This document shows, piece after piece, positions 34,303 to 42,948 of a stretch of 64,000 bases of DNA; the first letter of the stretch is position 1, and every line of letters starts with the position of its first letter. The stretch is from Gemmatimonadaceae bacterium. Lineage in GTDB: Bacteria; Gemmatimonadota; Gemmatimonadetes; Gemmatimonadales; Gemmatimonadaceae. The translations under genes were made by a program, and so were the position numbers. The notes below the pieces were generated by a model, which was not told the DNA's origin, searched no databases, and saw only the letters and a program-made list of their open reading frames with translations. The stretch is taken from assembly GCA_019186945.1 (NCBI GenBank), contig JABAQJ010000006.1, positions 1 to 64,000 on the forward strand, given 5' to 3'.

Positions 34303-36915
34303 ATGCACGTCCTTCGTACGATCGGGATCGGGTTGCTCGTCGCGTTGCACGCCGCGACGCTGGAGGGGCAGGGAAGCGGCGCCGAGACCCTCGGACCTCT
34401 GGTTCGCGGTTTGTCCGTTTCCGCCAGGGTACTGGTGATCGGTGCGCACCCGGATGACGAGGACACGCAGCTGATCGCGTGGCTGGCCAGGGGCCGAAGT
34501 GTCGAGACAGCGTACTTGTCGCTGACGCGGGGCGACGGCGGCCAGAATATCGTCGGCAACGATCTTGGAGAAGCGTTAGGCGCGATCCGGACCGAGGAGC
34601 TGTTGGCGGCCCGACGGGTGGATGGCGGTCGGCAGTATTTCACGCGGGCGTTCGACTTCGGCTTCTCGAAGAACGCCGCCGAGGCGTTCACGCAGTGGCC
34701 GCACGACTCAGTGTTGCAGGACGTCGTCACCGTCGTGCGTGCGTTTCGGCCGCACGTGATCGTGTCCGTGTTCAGCGGCACGCCACGCGATGGGCACGGC
34801 CAGCATCAGGTGGCGGGGATTCTGGCGAAGGAAGCGTACGATCTCGCAGGTGACAGTGTGCGGTTCCCCAGCGCCGTCACGGCTGGGCTCGGACCATGGT
34901 CGGTATCGAAGTTCTATCGCGGCGCGGGCTTTCGATCAGAATCCGGCACCATCAGCTTCAACGTCGGACGGTTCGATCCTGTCCTTGGCCGGTCGTACGC
35001 CGAAATCGCCGCCGATTCGCGCTCGCAGCATCGGTCGCAGGCGATGGGATCGTTGCAGCGAAAAGGCACCCGGCTCGACTACCTCGTCCGCGAGTCCATG
35101 CGGGTGCCGGCCCCGGAGGATCCCAGGGAAGAGCGCTCGATCTTCGATGGCGTGGACACGACCTGGAATCGCTTCCGTGCCCGGATCGGCCGGCCGGCCG
35201 GCCTGACCGCGCTGGATTCGCTGATCGACGCCGTCGCCGCGCTGCAGGCGGATTTCGACTTGTTCGCACCCGGGAAGTCGGTTCCCGCGTTGGCGACTGC
35301 GCTGCGACTTGCGCGTGCCGTGTGCGGTTCCCCGATACTCAGCATCGGATGTGCCATGCGCGGTCGATACGTCCGAGGCGAAATGCGAGCAGTCCAGCCG
35401 GATGTTGCGGCATCGATGGACGAGACGGAACGGCGCCTGGAAGCGGCTCTCGTGGCGGCCAGTGGCGTCGCGGTGGAAGCGACAGCGAGTCGCGAGGTCT
35501 GGGCGTTGGGTGAGCGGATTCCTGTCGCGATCACCGTGTACAACCGCGGCGTGCGCCCAATCACGCTCGATCGATGGGTGATCTGGCAGGGAATGCAGCG
35601 GAGCCTCCCGTCGGACGGACCGGCGCCGGTCGTGATTCTCCCGGACAGCGCCGCGACCAGCAATGCGGAGGTGATGCTGGAGGAGGCGACAGAGCCCTGG
35701 TGGCTCACCGCCCCGCGGCACGGGTCGATGTTCACGCCGCGCATCCTCGGCGTTGCCGAGGGCGATCGACCGTCAGCCGCAACTGCAGGCGCCATCGTCA
35801 TGGTCGAGGGAGTGCCCGTGATCGTGGAAGTCCCGGTCGTGTATCGTCGCGCCGATCCGGTACGGGGGGACGTGAGCCGGCCGATCGCGGGCGCACCGGC
35901 AGTCACGCTCACGCTCGACCGCGACGCGGGATACGCGCCGGCAGATGGCAGCATCCACCGTCCTCTCAGCGTTCGGGTGCGCTCGGCCGCGTCCGTCGAA
36001 CGCGAGGTCACCATCACCGTCGACCTCCCTGCCGGCTTGCTGGCAGACAGCGTCAGCCGGACCGTGAAGCTGCCGGCTGGCGCACAGCGCACAGTCGCGT
36101 TTGATCTGCGGGGACGGCTGCTTGCGGGTCGCCACGCGGTGCGCGTCAGCGCCACCAGTGGCGGGAAATCGTATGCCTCCGGTTACCACGCCATCGAGTA
36201 CGATTACATCGGGACGCAGCGGTTGTATCGGCCGTCCGTGCTGGAACTTGAGGCCGTAAACGTGAACGTGCCGCCGGGATTGACAGTCGCGTACATCAAC
36301 GGTGTGGGCGACAACAGCGCCGCGATGCTGGAACAACTCGGTGTCGATGTCACGATCGTGGATCCAGCCACACTTCCTAACGTCGACCTGTCCAGGTTCG
36401 GTGCAGTCGTTGTCGGGACGCGCGCATACGAAGCGAGTGACGCCCTGGTTGCGAACAACGTCCGGCTCTTGGACTACGCGCGCAATGGCGGTACGCTCGT
36501 GGTGCAGTACGGGCAGTACGAAATGCAGAACGGCAATTTGATGCCGTACCCGATTACTCTGGCACGTCCCGCCGACCGCGTGACCGTCGAGGATGCTCCC
36601 GTGACGATCGTCGATCCTTCGGCGCGAATCCTCAACGAACCGAACCGTATTGGTGGGAGCGATTTTCGGGGATGGCAGCAGGATCTCGCGCTGTATATGC
36701 CACGGACATTCGATCCGGCGTACGTCCCGTCGCTCGAGATGAACGATCCCGGCGAGGCGCCCAATCGCGGTGCACTGCTGGTTGCGCCGGTGGGGAAGGG
36801 TACCTACGTGTACACCACGCTCGCGTTTTTCCGTCAGCTGCCTAACGGCAATCCTGGAGCGGCGCGCCTGTTCGTCAATTTGATGGCGGCCAGGGCATCG
36901 CGGTCCGTGCCGTGA
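34303..36915 (+). CDS. Secreted PIG-L family deacetylase with long C-terminal region
   Basis: An 870-residue exported protein. After the signal peptide, a PIG-L/LmbE domain starts with GAHPDDEDTQ (AHPDD metal motif) and includes RTEELLAARR and DGHGQHQVAG, where the second histidine pair lies. The family removes acetyl groups from N-acetylglucosamine-type sugars. Residues about 400-640 are beta-rich immunoglobulin-like domains, and the last about 200 residues (VTIVDPATLPNVDLSRFGAVVVGTRAYE) look like a glutamine-amidotransferase-type flavodoxin-like fold. The substrate is unknown. Confidence 0.85.
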   Translation: MHVLRTIGIGLLVALHAATLEGQGSGAETLGPLVRGLSVSARVLVIGAHPDDEDTQLIAWLARGRSVETAYLSLTRGDGGQNIVGNDLGEALGAIRTEELLAARRVDGGRQYFTRAFDFGFSKNAAEAFTQWPHDSVLQDVVTVVRAFRPHVIVSVFSGTPRDGHGQHQVAGILAKEAYDLAGDSVRFPSAVTAGLGPWSVSKFYRGAGFRSESGTISFNVGRFDPVLGRSYAEIAADSRSQHRSQAMGSLQRKGTRLDYLVRESMRVPAPEDPREERSIFDGVDTTWNRFRARIGRPAGLTALDSLIDAVAALQADFDLFAPGKSVPALATALRLARAVCGSPILSIGCAMRGRYVRGEMRAVQPDVAASMDETERRLEAALVAASGVAVEATASREVWALGERIPVAITVYNRGVRPITLDRWVIWQGMQRSLPSDGPAPVVILPDSAATSNAEVMLEEATEPWWLTAPRHGSMFTPRILGVAEGDRPSAATAGAIVMVEGVPVIVEVPVVYRRADPVRGDVSRPIAGAPAVTLTLDRDAGYAPADGSIHRPLSVRVRSAASVEREVTITVDLPAGLLADSVSRTVKLPAGAQRTVAFDLRGRLLAGRHAVRVSATSGGKSYASGYHAIEYDYIGTQRLYRPSVLELEAVNVNVPPGLTVAYINGVGDNSAAMLEQLGVDVTIVDPATLPNVDLSRFGAVVVGTRAYEASDALVANNVRLLDYARNGGTLVVQYGQYEMQNGNLMPYPITLARPADRVTVEDAPVTIVDPSARILNEPNRIGGSDFRGWQQDLALYMPRTFDPAYVPSLEMNDPGEAPNRGALLVAPVGKGTYVYTTLAFFRQLPNGNPGAARLFVNLMAARASRSVP

Positions 36916-36942
36916 GGCACACATGCGAGCGGTGGTGCGGGA

Positions 36943-38235
36943 GTGTGGGTGCCTGACCGCCAGCGCCCGCGAGTGGCGATCGTTGGCGGCGGCTTCGCCG
37001 GGATCGCCGCGGCGCGGCGGCTCGAGCGGGCCAATGCCGATGTGGTCGTCATCGACAGGACCAACCACCATCTGTTTCAGCCCCTCCTGTACCAGGTAGC
37101 CACGGCAACCCTGTCGCCCAGCGACATCGCCGTACCCATCCGCTGGTTATTGCGAGGGCAGCGGAACACGCGCGTGGTGCTGGGTGCCGTCAGTTCCATC
37201 GACCGCGACCGGCGCGTGGTCCATGTGGAGGGGGCGGCGAGCGAGCCCTACGACTACCTGATCCTCACGACCGGGAGCCGGCATTCGTACTTTGGCCATG
37301 GGGACTGGGAGCCGAATGCGCCCGGTCTCAAGGATCTGGCCGACGCTCTCGACATCCGTCATCGATTTCTCTCGGCGTTCGAGCTGGCGGAGCGTTCGGA
37401 TACCGAGGAGGAGCGCGCCGCCAGGTTGACGTTTGTCGTGGTCGGCGGAGGGCCGACCGGTGTGGAACTGGCGGGCATCATGGCTACGATTGCGCGTGAG
37501 GCGCTGCGGAGCGACTTCCGGCGCATCGACACCAGGCAGACGAGAGTGATGCTGGCCGAGGCTGGTCCTCGCCTGCTTCCCGCTTTCCCGGAGGCGCTGT
37601 CAACGCGTGCTGCCAGCGATCTGATGTCGATGGGTGTTGAGGTCCGCACGGACACGCGGGTAACGCAGGTGTTGCCTGATGCGGTGTGGTTCGGCAAGGA
37701 GCGGGTGCCGACGTTCACGGTGCTCTGGGCGGCGGGCAATGAGGCGCAGCGCCTTGGCGCGGCGGTAACGGACGCGGTGGATCGCGCGGGGCGAGTGAAG
37801 GTTGAGGCGGATCTTTCCGTGCCGGACTATCCCAACGTGTTTGTCGCCGGTGATCTGGCGATAGTCAGCCGAGAGAATGGGCAGCAGGTCCCGGGAGTGG
37901 CGCCGGCGGCGATACAGATGGGCCGCTGTGCTGGCGACAACGTCCTGCGGTCGTTACGGCGTCAGCCGCGTCGTCCATTTCGTTACGTCAACAAGGGCGA
38001 ACTGGCGACCATCGGCCGGTACCGTGCCGCAGGAGTCATCGCTGGCGTCCAGGTCGCCGGCCCGTTCGCATGGTTCGTCTGGCTGTTTGTCCATATCATG
38101 TATCTGGCGGGTTTCCGCAACCGCCTGAGCGTTCTGTTTCAATGGGGCTGGTCGTATCTAACGTGGCAGCGTGGCGTGCGACTGATCGTCGATAGCGAGC
38201 GACGCGCGGCGGCGTCAAGCAAGGGCAAGGGATAA
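36943..38235 (+). CDS. NAD(P)/FAD-dependent oxidoreductase, type II NADH dehydrogenase-like
   Basis: A 430-residue flavoprotein that probably oxidises NADH and reduces quinone at the inner membrane without pumping protons. FAD binds at VAIVGGGFAGIAAARRL (residues 11-27), NADH at VVVGGGPTGVELAG, and the C-terminal FAD motif is NVFVAGDLA. A C-terminal hydrophobic amphipathic stretch (FAWFVWLFVHIMYLAGFRNR) is the membrane anchor typical of NDH-2. The start is GTG at 36943 or 36949 behind CGGGAG. It is a separate enzyme from the complex I genes, none of which occur here. Confidence 0.9.
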   Translation: MWVPDRQRPRVAIVGGGFAGIAAARRLERANADVVVIDRTNHHLFQPLLYQVATATLSPSDIAVPIRWLLRGQRNTRVVLGAVSSIDRDRRVVHVEGAASEPYDYLILTTGSRHSYFGHGDWEPNAPGLKDLADALDIRHRFLSAFELAERSDTEEERAARLTFVVVGGGPTGVELAGIMATIAREALRSDFRRIDTRQTRVMLAEAGPRLLPAFPEALSTRAASDLMSMGVEVRTDTRVTQVLPDAVWFGKERVPTFTVLWAAGNEAQRLGAAVTDAVDRAGRVKVEADLSVPDYPNVFVAGDLAIVSRENGQQVPGVAPAAIQMGRCAGDNVLRSLRRQPRRPFRYVNKGELATIGRYRAAGVIAGVQVAGPFAWFVWLFVHIMYLAGFRNRLSVLFQWGWSYLTWQRGVRLIVDSERRAAASSKGKG

Positions 38236-38244
38236 AGGAATCGA

Positions 38245-39018
38245 ATGCGATCGTGCACTGCACCAGCCGCGCTGACGCTGGCGCTTCTAATTCCAGCATT
38301 GACCTCGACCGCTGCGAGCCAGAAGATGGATTGGCCCATTCACTCCATGGAGCGGCCCAGGCCGCCCGTTGTAGCTCCCGGGGCGGGTGCGCTCCCGGTC
38401 CCGCCTCCGGCAGATGCGGTTGTGTTGCTCGACGGCAAGTCACTGAACGGATGGGAGACAGTGTCGAAGCGGCCCGCGTCGTGGATGGTGCGTCCAGGAT
38501 ACATCGAGGTTGCACCCGGTGCTGGCGACATCCAGACCGCGCGGGGTTTTGGCGATGTGCAGCTTCACGTGGAGTGGGCATCGCCGTTCCCGGTCGCCGG
38601 TGCGGAGGGGCAGGACCGGGGCAACAGCGGCGTGTACCTGATGGGTTTGTACGAGGTGCAGGTGCTCGATTCCTACCTGAACGAGACCTACGCCGACGGA
38701 CAGGCAGCGGCGATCTACGGCCAGTATCCGCCGCTGGTGGACGTGTCGCGTCCGCCTGGCGAATGGCAGAGCTACGATATCGTGTTTCGGCGTCCTCGCT
38801 TCGCGCCGTCCGGTGCGTTGTTGAAGCCGGCGACGATGACCGTCCTTCATAACGGAGTGCTGGTGCAGGATCATGTGGCGTTGACGGGGCCCACTGGGCA
38901 TCGGGAACGCCCACCGTACGTCGCGCACGGGGAGAAGCTTCCGATCCGGCTGCAGGATCACGGTCACCGCGTGCGGTACCGGAACATCTGGGTACGTGAA
39001 CTGCCGGGCACCCCGTGA
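38245..39018 (+). CDS. Secreted DUF1080 (3-keto-disaccharide hydrolase-like) protein
   Basis: A 257-residue exported protein with signal peptide (LTLALLIPALTSTAASQ). The DUF1080 beta-sandwich starts at VVLLDGKSLNGWE and continues with DVQLHVEWASP, NSGVYLMGLYEVQVLDSY and RLQDHGHRVRYRNIWVREL. This fold is concanavalin-like; some members hydrolyse 3-keto-glycosides. It starts nine bases after the NDH-2-like gene and is the last gene before the repeat island at 39.0-39.5 kb. Confidence 0.88.
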   Translation: MRSCTAPAALTLALLIPALTSTAASQKMDWPIHSMERPRPPVVAPGAGALPVPPPADAVVLLDGKSLNGWETVSKRPASWMVRPGYIEVAPGAGDIQTARGFGDVQLHVEWASPFPVAGAEGQDRGNSGVYLMGLYEVQVLDSYLNETYADGQAAAIYGQYPPLVDVSRPPGEWQSYDIVFRRPRFAPSGALLKPATMTVLHNGVLVQDHVALTGPTGHRERPPYVAHGEKLPIRLQDHGHRVRYRNIWVRELPGTP

Positions 39019-39027
39019 CGCCGAAAC

Positions 39028-39079
39028 GGGGTCAGACTCCCAAATGGGGTCAGACTCCCGCAAGGGGGAGGCAGACTCG
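39028..39079 (+). repeat. Two and a half copies of the GGGGTCAGACTCC repeat
   Basis: Perfect copies at 39028-39040 and 39046-39058 and a degenerate one at about 39064-39079 begin nine bases after the DUF1080 stop. They match the core of the array at 13.2-13.4 kb. Confidence 0.85.
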
Positions 39080-39101
39080 AATCGCGGCGGAGGACGCGAA
39101 A

Positions 39102-39140
39102 GCCGGCTCGGTTCCCGGTCGCCGGCCCCGCGTCCTCAAC
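39102..39140 (+). repeat. 39-bp inverted repeat, left copy, flanking the SusD relic
   Basis: By eye this segment matches the reverse complement of 39498-39536 at 35 of 39 positions. The left copy also folds by itself: GAGGACGCG (39090-39098) and GCCGGC (39102-39107) pair with GCCGGC (39121-39126) and CGCGTCCTC (39129-39137). The two copies enclose the SusD remnant. Confidence 0.8.
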
Positions 39141-39145
39141 GTCGA

Positions 39146-39440
39146 CTAGCGAGGGTTGGGTTTGGTAGGGTTGGGTTTGGTGTCGAATTCGAGCTGTCCA
39201 ATGTGGAAGCACTTGACGCGACGTTGCGTCTGAAATGCCAGATTGAACCGCCGCCAGTCACTGAGCGAGTGGGCTTGCAGCCAGAGCTCTGCCTGACGTT
39301 CGTAGATCAACTGTGCTCGCACGTCGTCGGTAGTAATCGGACCGCTGTACGCGGGTAATTTTGCTGCGGGCCGCACCTGATCGATCAGCGCGACGGCGGC
39401 GGCTGGGGGGTCAAGGGCGAGTTCCGCTTCTGTGTCGATC
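39146..39440 (-). pseudogene. C-terminal relic of a SusD/RagB family gene
   Basis: On the minus strand about 80-95 codons end in a TAG at 39146. The peptide LIDQVRPAAKLPAYSG, LIYERQAELWLQAHSLSDWR, then RFNLAF and CFHIGQLEFDTKPNP is the conserved C-terminus of SusD proteins. No start, signal peptide or N-terminal four fifths is present; upstream the frame runs into repeat DNA. A 15-bp tandem duplication (39152-39166 and 39167-39181) adds TKPNP to the end. It is a different subfamily from the intact SusD at 21121, so it is not a copy of the local gene. Confidence 0.75.
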
Positions 39441-39449
39441 AAGGAAATC

Positions 39450-39490
39450 GAGTCTGACCCCGCGGAATTGGCGGAATTGGGGTCAGACTC
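39450..39490. repeat. Inverted pair of GAGTCTGACCCC / GGGGTCAGACTC
   Basis: An inverted copy (39450-39461) and a direct copy (39479-39490) form a 12-bp stem with a 17-base loop made of a short GCGGAATT duplication. It lies at the broken end of the SusD relic, which suggests that the repeat marks the breakpoint. Confidence 0.8.
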
Positions 39491-39497
39491 GAAAGCG

Positions 39498-39536
39498 GCT
39501 GAGGATGCCGGGCCGGCGACCGGGAACGGAGCCGGC
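39498..39536 (-). repeat. 39-bp inverted repeat, right copy, flanking the SusD relic
   Basis: The partner of 39102-39140 in opposite orientation with four mismatches. Between here and the MFS stop at 39622 no gene is seen. Confidence 0.8.
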
Positions 39537-39621
39537 GATCGCGCCCATGGCGGCACAAATGTACACTGCGCACGCCATCGCACATCGCAACGCCGGATTC
39601 AGGGCGTCGCGGGATACACCA

Positions 39622-40989
39622 TCAGGCCATGACCGGCCGCGGCTTGGCATACCTGTCCAAGCCAAATCCAAGAAAGATCGTCACCAGCACGAAGGCAGCC
39701 GAGAAATAGAACGGCGTCGCAATACCCAACTGGTCGAAGGCCCAGCCATAGAACAGCGGAGCCGCAATTCTCGCCACGCCGCCATAGGTCTGCTGCAGGC
39801 CCATGTACAAACCGCGTTCCAGCGGCGAAATCACGCGCGAGAGAAGCGCGGTCACGCAGGGAAAGGTGAACGCCGTGCCTAACGGTATCATCGCCACGGC
39901 GAGCGCCAGAACCGGCAGCGATCCGGCCAGCGGCATCCCCAGGACGCCCGCGGCCAGCGTAACGATACCCACACGAGACAGCCGCGCCTCGCCCAGCCGG
40001 TCCACCAGCCTGCCTAACAGGAGCACCCGCGCGAAAACCGAGATCGCGCCGATATACATGAAAAAGTATCCGATGGTCTTCTCGGTCACCTGAAAGCGAG
40101 CGTTCAGGAACAATGCGAGGACGGCGGTGATGCCCTGAAACGCCCCTATAGCTATGGCGTAGATCCAGATCAAGCGCGATGACGGCTCACGGGAATGCGT
40201 GATCACCCGCCACAACGCCTCGCGAGAGGTCTTCCTGCCCTCCCGTGGCTGGCCATCGGGCACGTGGTGCGATTCCACGAGGTACTTCGACGCAAACGCG
40301 ATGTTAACGAGGCAGAGCAGCGCGGCCACGATTCCCGGAGCCGCATGTCCCATGGTTATGCGCGGACTCCCCGGAACGAGGTCGAGGTCGCCGAGCGACA
40401 CGGCGAACGATCCGAGGACGGGACCGAGGGCAACGCCGAGATTCGTCGCCGCCGAGAGCCAACCCAGTGCGCGAGCACGATCCTCAGGTGCGGTCGCATC
40501 CGCGACATACGCCTGGATCACACCGACGGTGCCTCCGCCAGCGCCCTGAACCACGCGGGACAGGAAGAGGACGATCAGCGAATTGGCGAACCCGAAGATC
40601 AGATAGGCGATGGCCGATGCGCCCAAGGCAATCAGCAGAGCCGGCCGGCGGCCGAACCGGTCGGAAAACCGACCCCACATCGGCGCGCTCAACAATTGCG
40701 CCACGGTGAACGCGGACACGATGAATCCGGAGATGAGGCCGATGCCGGCTGTCGCCCCGAACATCTTCACGCCCTCGCCACTCAGGTGTTTCACGTAAAA
40801 CGGCAGCAGGGGAATGATCATCAGCAGGCCAACCATGTCGATGAACGCAGTCGCCATCAGCACGGCAAGCCGGGCCGGGATCTTTCGCACCTCACGCACC
40901 AGTGTCCAAGTCAACGCCACACCGATCGTGCCGATCAGGAAGCGAACGATGGGCGACTCGAGCGATTGCGCGATATCGAGCTGTGGCAT
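39622..40989 (-). CDS. MFS transporter, TetA-like drug/H+ antiporter family
   Basis: A 455-residue inner-membrane transporter with about 12 hydrophobic segments and an extra N-terminal hydrophobic part. Motif A is GRFSDRFGRRPALL after the second main helix; GLISGFIVSAFTVAQLLSAP and SRVVQGAGGG match motifs of the TetA/DHA1 group. The substrate is unknown. Its ATG at 40989 lies four bases after the stop of the ABC permease gene, so it is probably the last gene of the nucleoside-importer operon, which hints at efflux or uptake of a related compound. Confidence 0.88.
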   Translation of the reverse strand: MPQLDIAQSLESPIVRFLIGTIGVALTWTLVREVRKIPARLAVLMATAFIDMVGLLMIIPLLPFYVKHLSGEGVKMFGATAGIGLISGFIVSAFTVAQLLSAPMWGRFSDRFGRRPALLIALGASAIAYLIFGFANSLIVLFLSRVVQGAGGGTVGVIQAYVADATAPEDRARALGWLSAATNLGVALGPVLGSFAVSLGDLDLVPGSPRITMGHAAPGIVAALLCLVNIAFASKYLVESHHVPDGQPREGRKTSREALWRVITHSREPSSRLIWIYAIAIGAFQGITAVLALFLNARFQVTEKTIGYFFMYIGAISVFARVLLLGRLVDRLGEARLSRVGIVTLAAGVLGMPLAGSLPVLALAVAMIPLGTAFTFPCVTALLSRVISPLERGLYMGLQQTYGGVARIAAPLFYGWAFDQLGIATPFYFSAAFVLVTIFLGFGLDRYAKPRPVMA

Positions 40990-40993
40990 GCGA

Positions 40994-41899
40994 TCAGTCG
41001 ACTTGACGCCCCAGCGCGGCGGGCGAAACTGATCGCCCCACCACGCCAGCCAGCGCGATGATCGTCAGAAGATACGGAATCATTTCCACGAACTGTGACG
41101 GTATCAGCTGCAACCCTTGCAGCTGGATCTGCAACGTTTCGGCGATGGCAAATAGCGCACAGGCAACGGCCACACGGCGTGGCTCCCAGTTGCCAAAGAT
41201 CACCGCCGCCAGAGCGATGAATCCGCGGCCGGCGGTCATGCTGTCCGTGAACTGGTGCTGCTCGAGCGCCAGGTACGACCCGCCAAGCGAGGCGAGCGCA
41301 CCGGCGCCGAGCACGGCAAGCCAACGGACGCGGCCCACATGGATCCCCACGCTCACAGCCGCGTCCGGCCGTTCGCCAACGGCCCGAACGCGAAGCCCGA
41401 ACGGTGTGCCGTTCAGGAGCCACGAAACGAACGGAAGCGACAACATGCCAAGGAGCACCAGCGGGTTCGCGAGGGACGAAAGGAGCGAGGCCCCGTCGGA
41501 TGTCCCCCCGCCAGATACCGCGGCGAACCAATCGAAGCCGGACACGCGGGGAGAGTTGGACGAGCTGTCGAACGCGAGCCGGAGAAAGAAACGTGTTGCC
41601 CCGACGGCCAGCAGGTTGGCGGCGATGCCGACGACGACCTGGTCGGCACGATAGCGAACGGTCGCAAGCGCGTGGAGCGAGGCCGCCAGCAGGCCTCCGG
41701 CAACGCCGCAGACCAGCCCTGCCCACGCCGATCCCGAGTAGTAGCTGCCTAACGTGGCAGAGAACGCCCCGGTCAGCATCCAGCCCTCGAGTGTCAGGGC
41801 GATGACGCCGGAGCGCTCACACAACACGCCACCGGCCGCCGCGAACAGGTACGGTACCGCGATGCGCAATGCCTGGACAAGGAACGCAAGGACGATCAC
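40994..41899 (-). CDS. ABC transporter permease, nucleoside/BMP type (second permease)
   Basis: A 301-residue inner-membrane permease of the branched-chain/nucleoside class. It has about nine hydrophobic segments; ALTLEGWMLTGAFSA near the start and ADQVVVGIAANLLAVG in the middle are typical for the YufQ/NupQ-type subunit. The GTG at 41899 overlaps the stop of the first permease (GTGA). The frame is open upstream to 42322, but that part is a shadow of the neighbouring permease gene. It works with the other three subunits encoded upstream. Confidence 0.88.
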   Translation of the reverse strand: MIVLAFLVQALRIAVPYLFAAAGGVLCERSGVIALTLEGWMLTGAFSATLGSYYSGSAWAGLVCGVAGGLLAASLHALATVRYRADQVVVGIAANLLAVGATRFFLRLAFDSSSNSPRVSGFDWFAAVSGGGTSDGASLLSSLANPLVLLGMLSLPFVSWLLNGTPFGLRVRAVGERPDAAVSVGIHVGRVRWLAVLGAGALASLGGSYLALEQHQFTDSMTAGRGFIALAAVIFGNWEPRRVAVACALFAIAETLQIQLQGLQLIPSQFVEMIPYLLTIIALAGVVGRSVSPAALGRQVD

Positions 41900-42948
41900 C
41901 GGTTCGCTCCATGTGCGCCACGGACGAGCCGCTGCATCTCGGGAACGGTCACCGCGACGGCGATGATGACGACCGCGGTCAGAACGTCGACCATCTGCTT
42001 GGGAACCACGGCATTCACCGCCAATCCTCCCTGCGACAACACCGCGAACAGCAGTGAGGCGAGCAGAACGCCGACGGGGTGGTTGCGGCCGACGAGGGCG
42101 ACGGCGATGCCGATGAATCCGGCCCCGGCGGCGAACCCTTCCTCGTAGTACTGCTTGTAGCCGAGGACGAAGTTGGTTCCGCCCAGGCCAGCTATCGCCC
42201 CGGCGAGCGTCATGGTCCGCAGCCAGACGCGCCCGACATGAACTCCACCCGATTCGGCGGCTGCCGGCTGCAGGCCGACGGCCCGCAGCTCGTATCCCTG
42301 CCGCGTTCGGAACAGATGCCACGCCATGAAGCCGGCGGCCGCCAGCGCCACCAGGATGGTCCAGTTGGCCGCCGATCCGTGGAATGCCGGGAACGCACCG
42401 GCGAGGCGGCCGATCGCCCCGGCGCGGATGTCCGGCGTGTGCAACTGCTCCGGCACGTGCAACCGTGTCGCAACGATCCAGTTGAGGAACGCGAGCACGA
42501 TAAAGTTCAGCATGATGGTGACGATGACTTCATGCGCGCCAAAGCGGGCCTTGAGCACGCCCGGGACAGCGCCGACGGCCGCTCCGCCAAGCGCGGCTCC
42601 CGCCAGGCACACGGGCACCGCCAACAGGGCCGGTGTGCCGACCGGCAGCAGCAACCCGACGACAGCTGCAGCGAAGCCGCCCATTGCCAGCTGACCCTCG
42701 GCGCCGATGTTGAACAGCCCCGCCCGCAGCCCCAGTGCCACCGCCATCCCGGTGCACGCCAACGTAGTCGCCTTGTAGATCACCTGCCCGATGCCGTAGG
42801 CGTTGCCGAGCGTGCCGTCGACGAGAAGACGGTAGACGGCTGCCGGCGACTGGCCGAACGTGAGAATCAGCGCGTCGCCAACGACGGCGGCGATGAGCAG
42901 CGCCAGGAGAGGCGCCAGAATGGGCGCGAGGCGCCGCAGCACGTTCAT
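41896..42948 (-). CDS. ABC transporter permease, nucleoside/BMP type (first permease)
   Basis: A 350-residue permease with about ten hydrophobic segments. GLRAGLFNIGAEGQLAMGGF and AHEVIVTIMLNFIVL are the characteristic segments of the YufP/NupP-type subunit. It forms the membrane channel with the second permease. The ATG at 42948 overlaps the stop of the ATPase gene (ATGA), and its own stop overlaps the next start, so all subunits are translationally coupled. Confidence 0.9.
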   Translation of the reverse strand: MNVLRRLAPILAPLLALLIAAVVGDALILTFGQSPAAVYRLLVDGTLGNAYGIGQVIYKATTLACTGMAVALGLRAGLFNIGAEGQLAMGGFAAAVVGLLLPVGTPALLAVPVCLAGAALGGAAVGAVPGVLKARFGAHEVIVTIMLNFIVLAFLNWIVATRLHVPEQLHTPDIRAGAIGRLAGAFPAFHGSAANWTILVALAAAGFMAWHLFRTRQGYELRAVGLQPAAAESGGVHVGRVWLRTMTLAGAIAGLGGTNFVLGYKQYYEEGFAAGAGFIGIAVALVGRNHPVGVLLASLLFAVLSQGGLAVNAVVPKQMVDVLTAVVIIAVAVTVPEMQRLVRGAHGANR

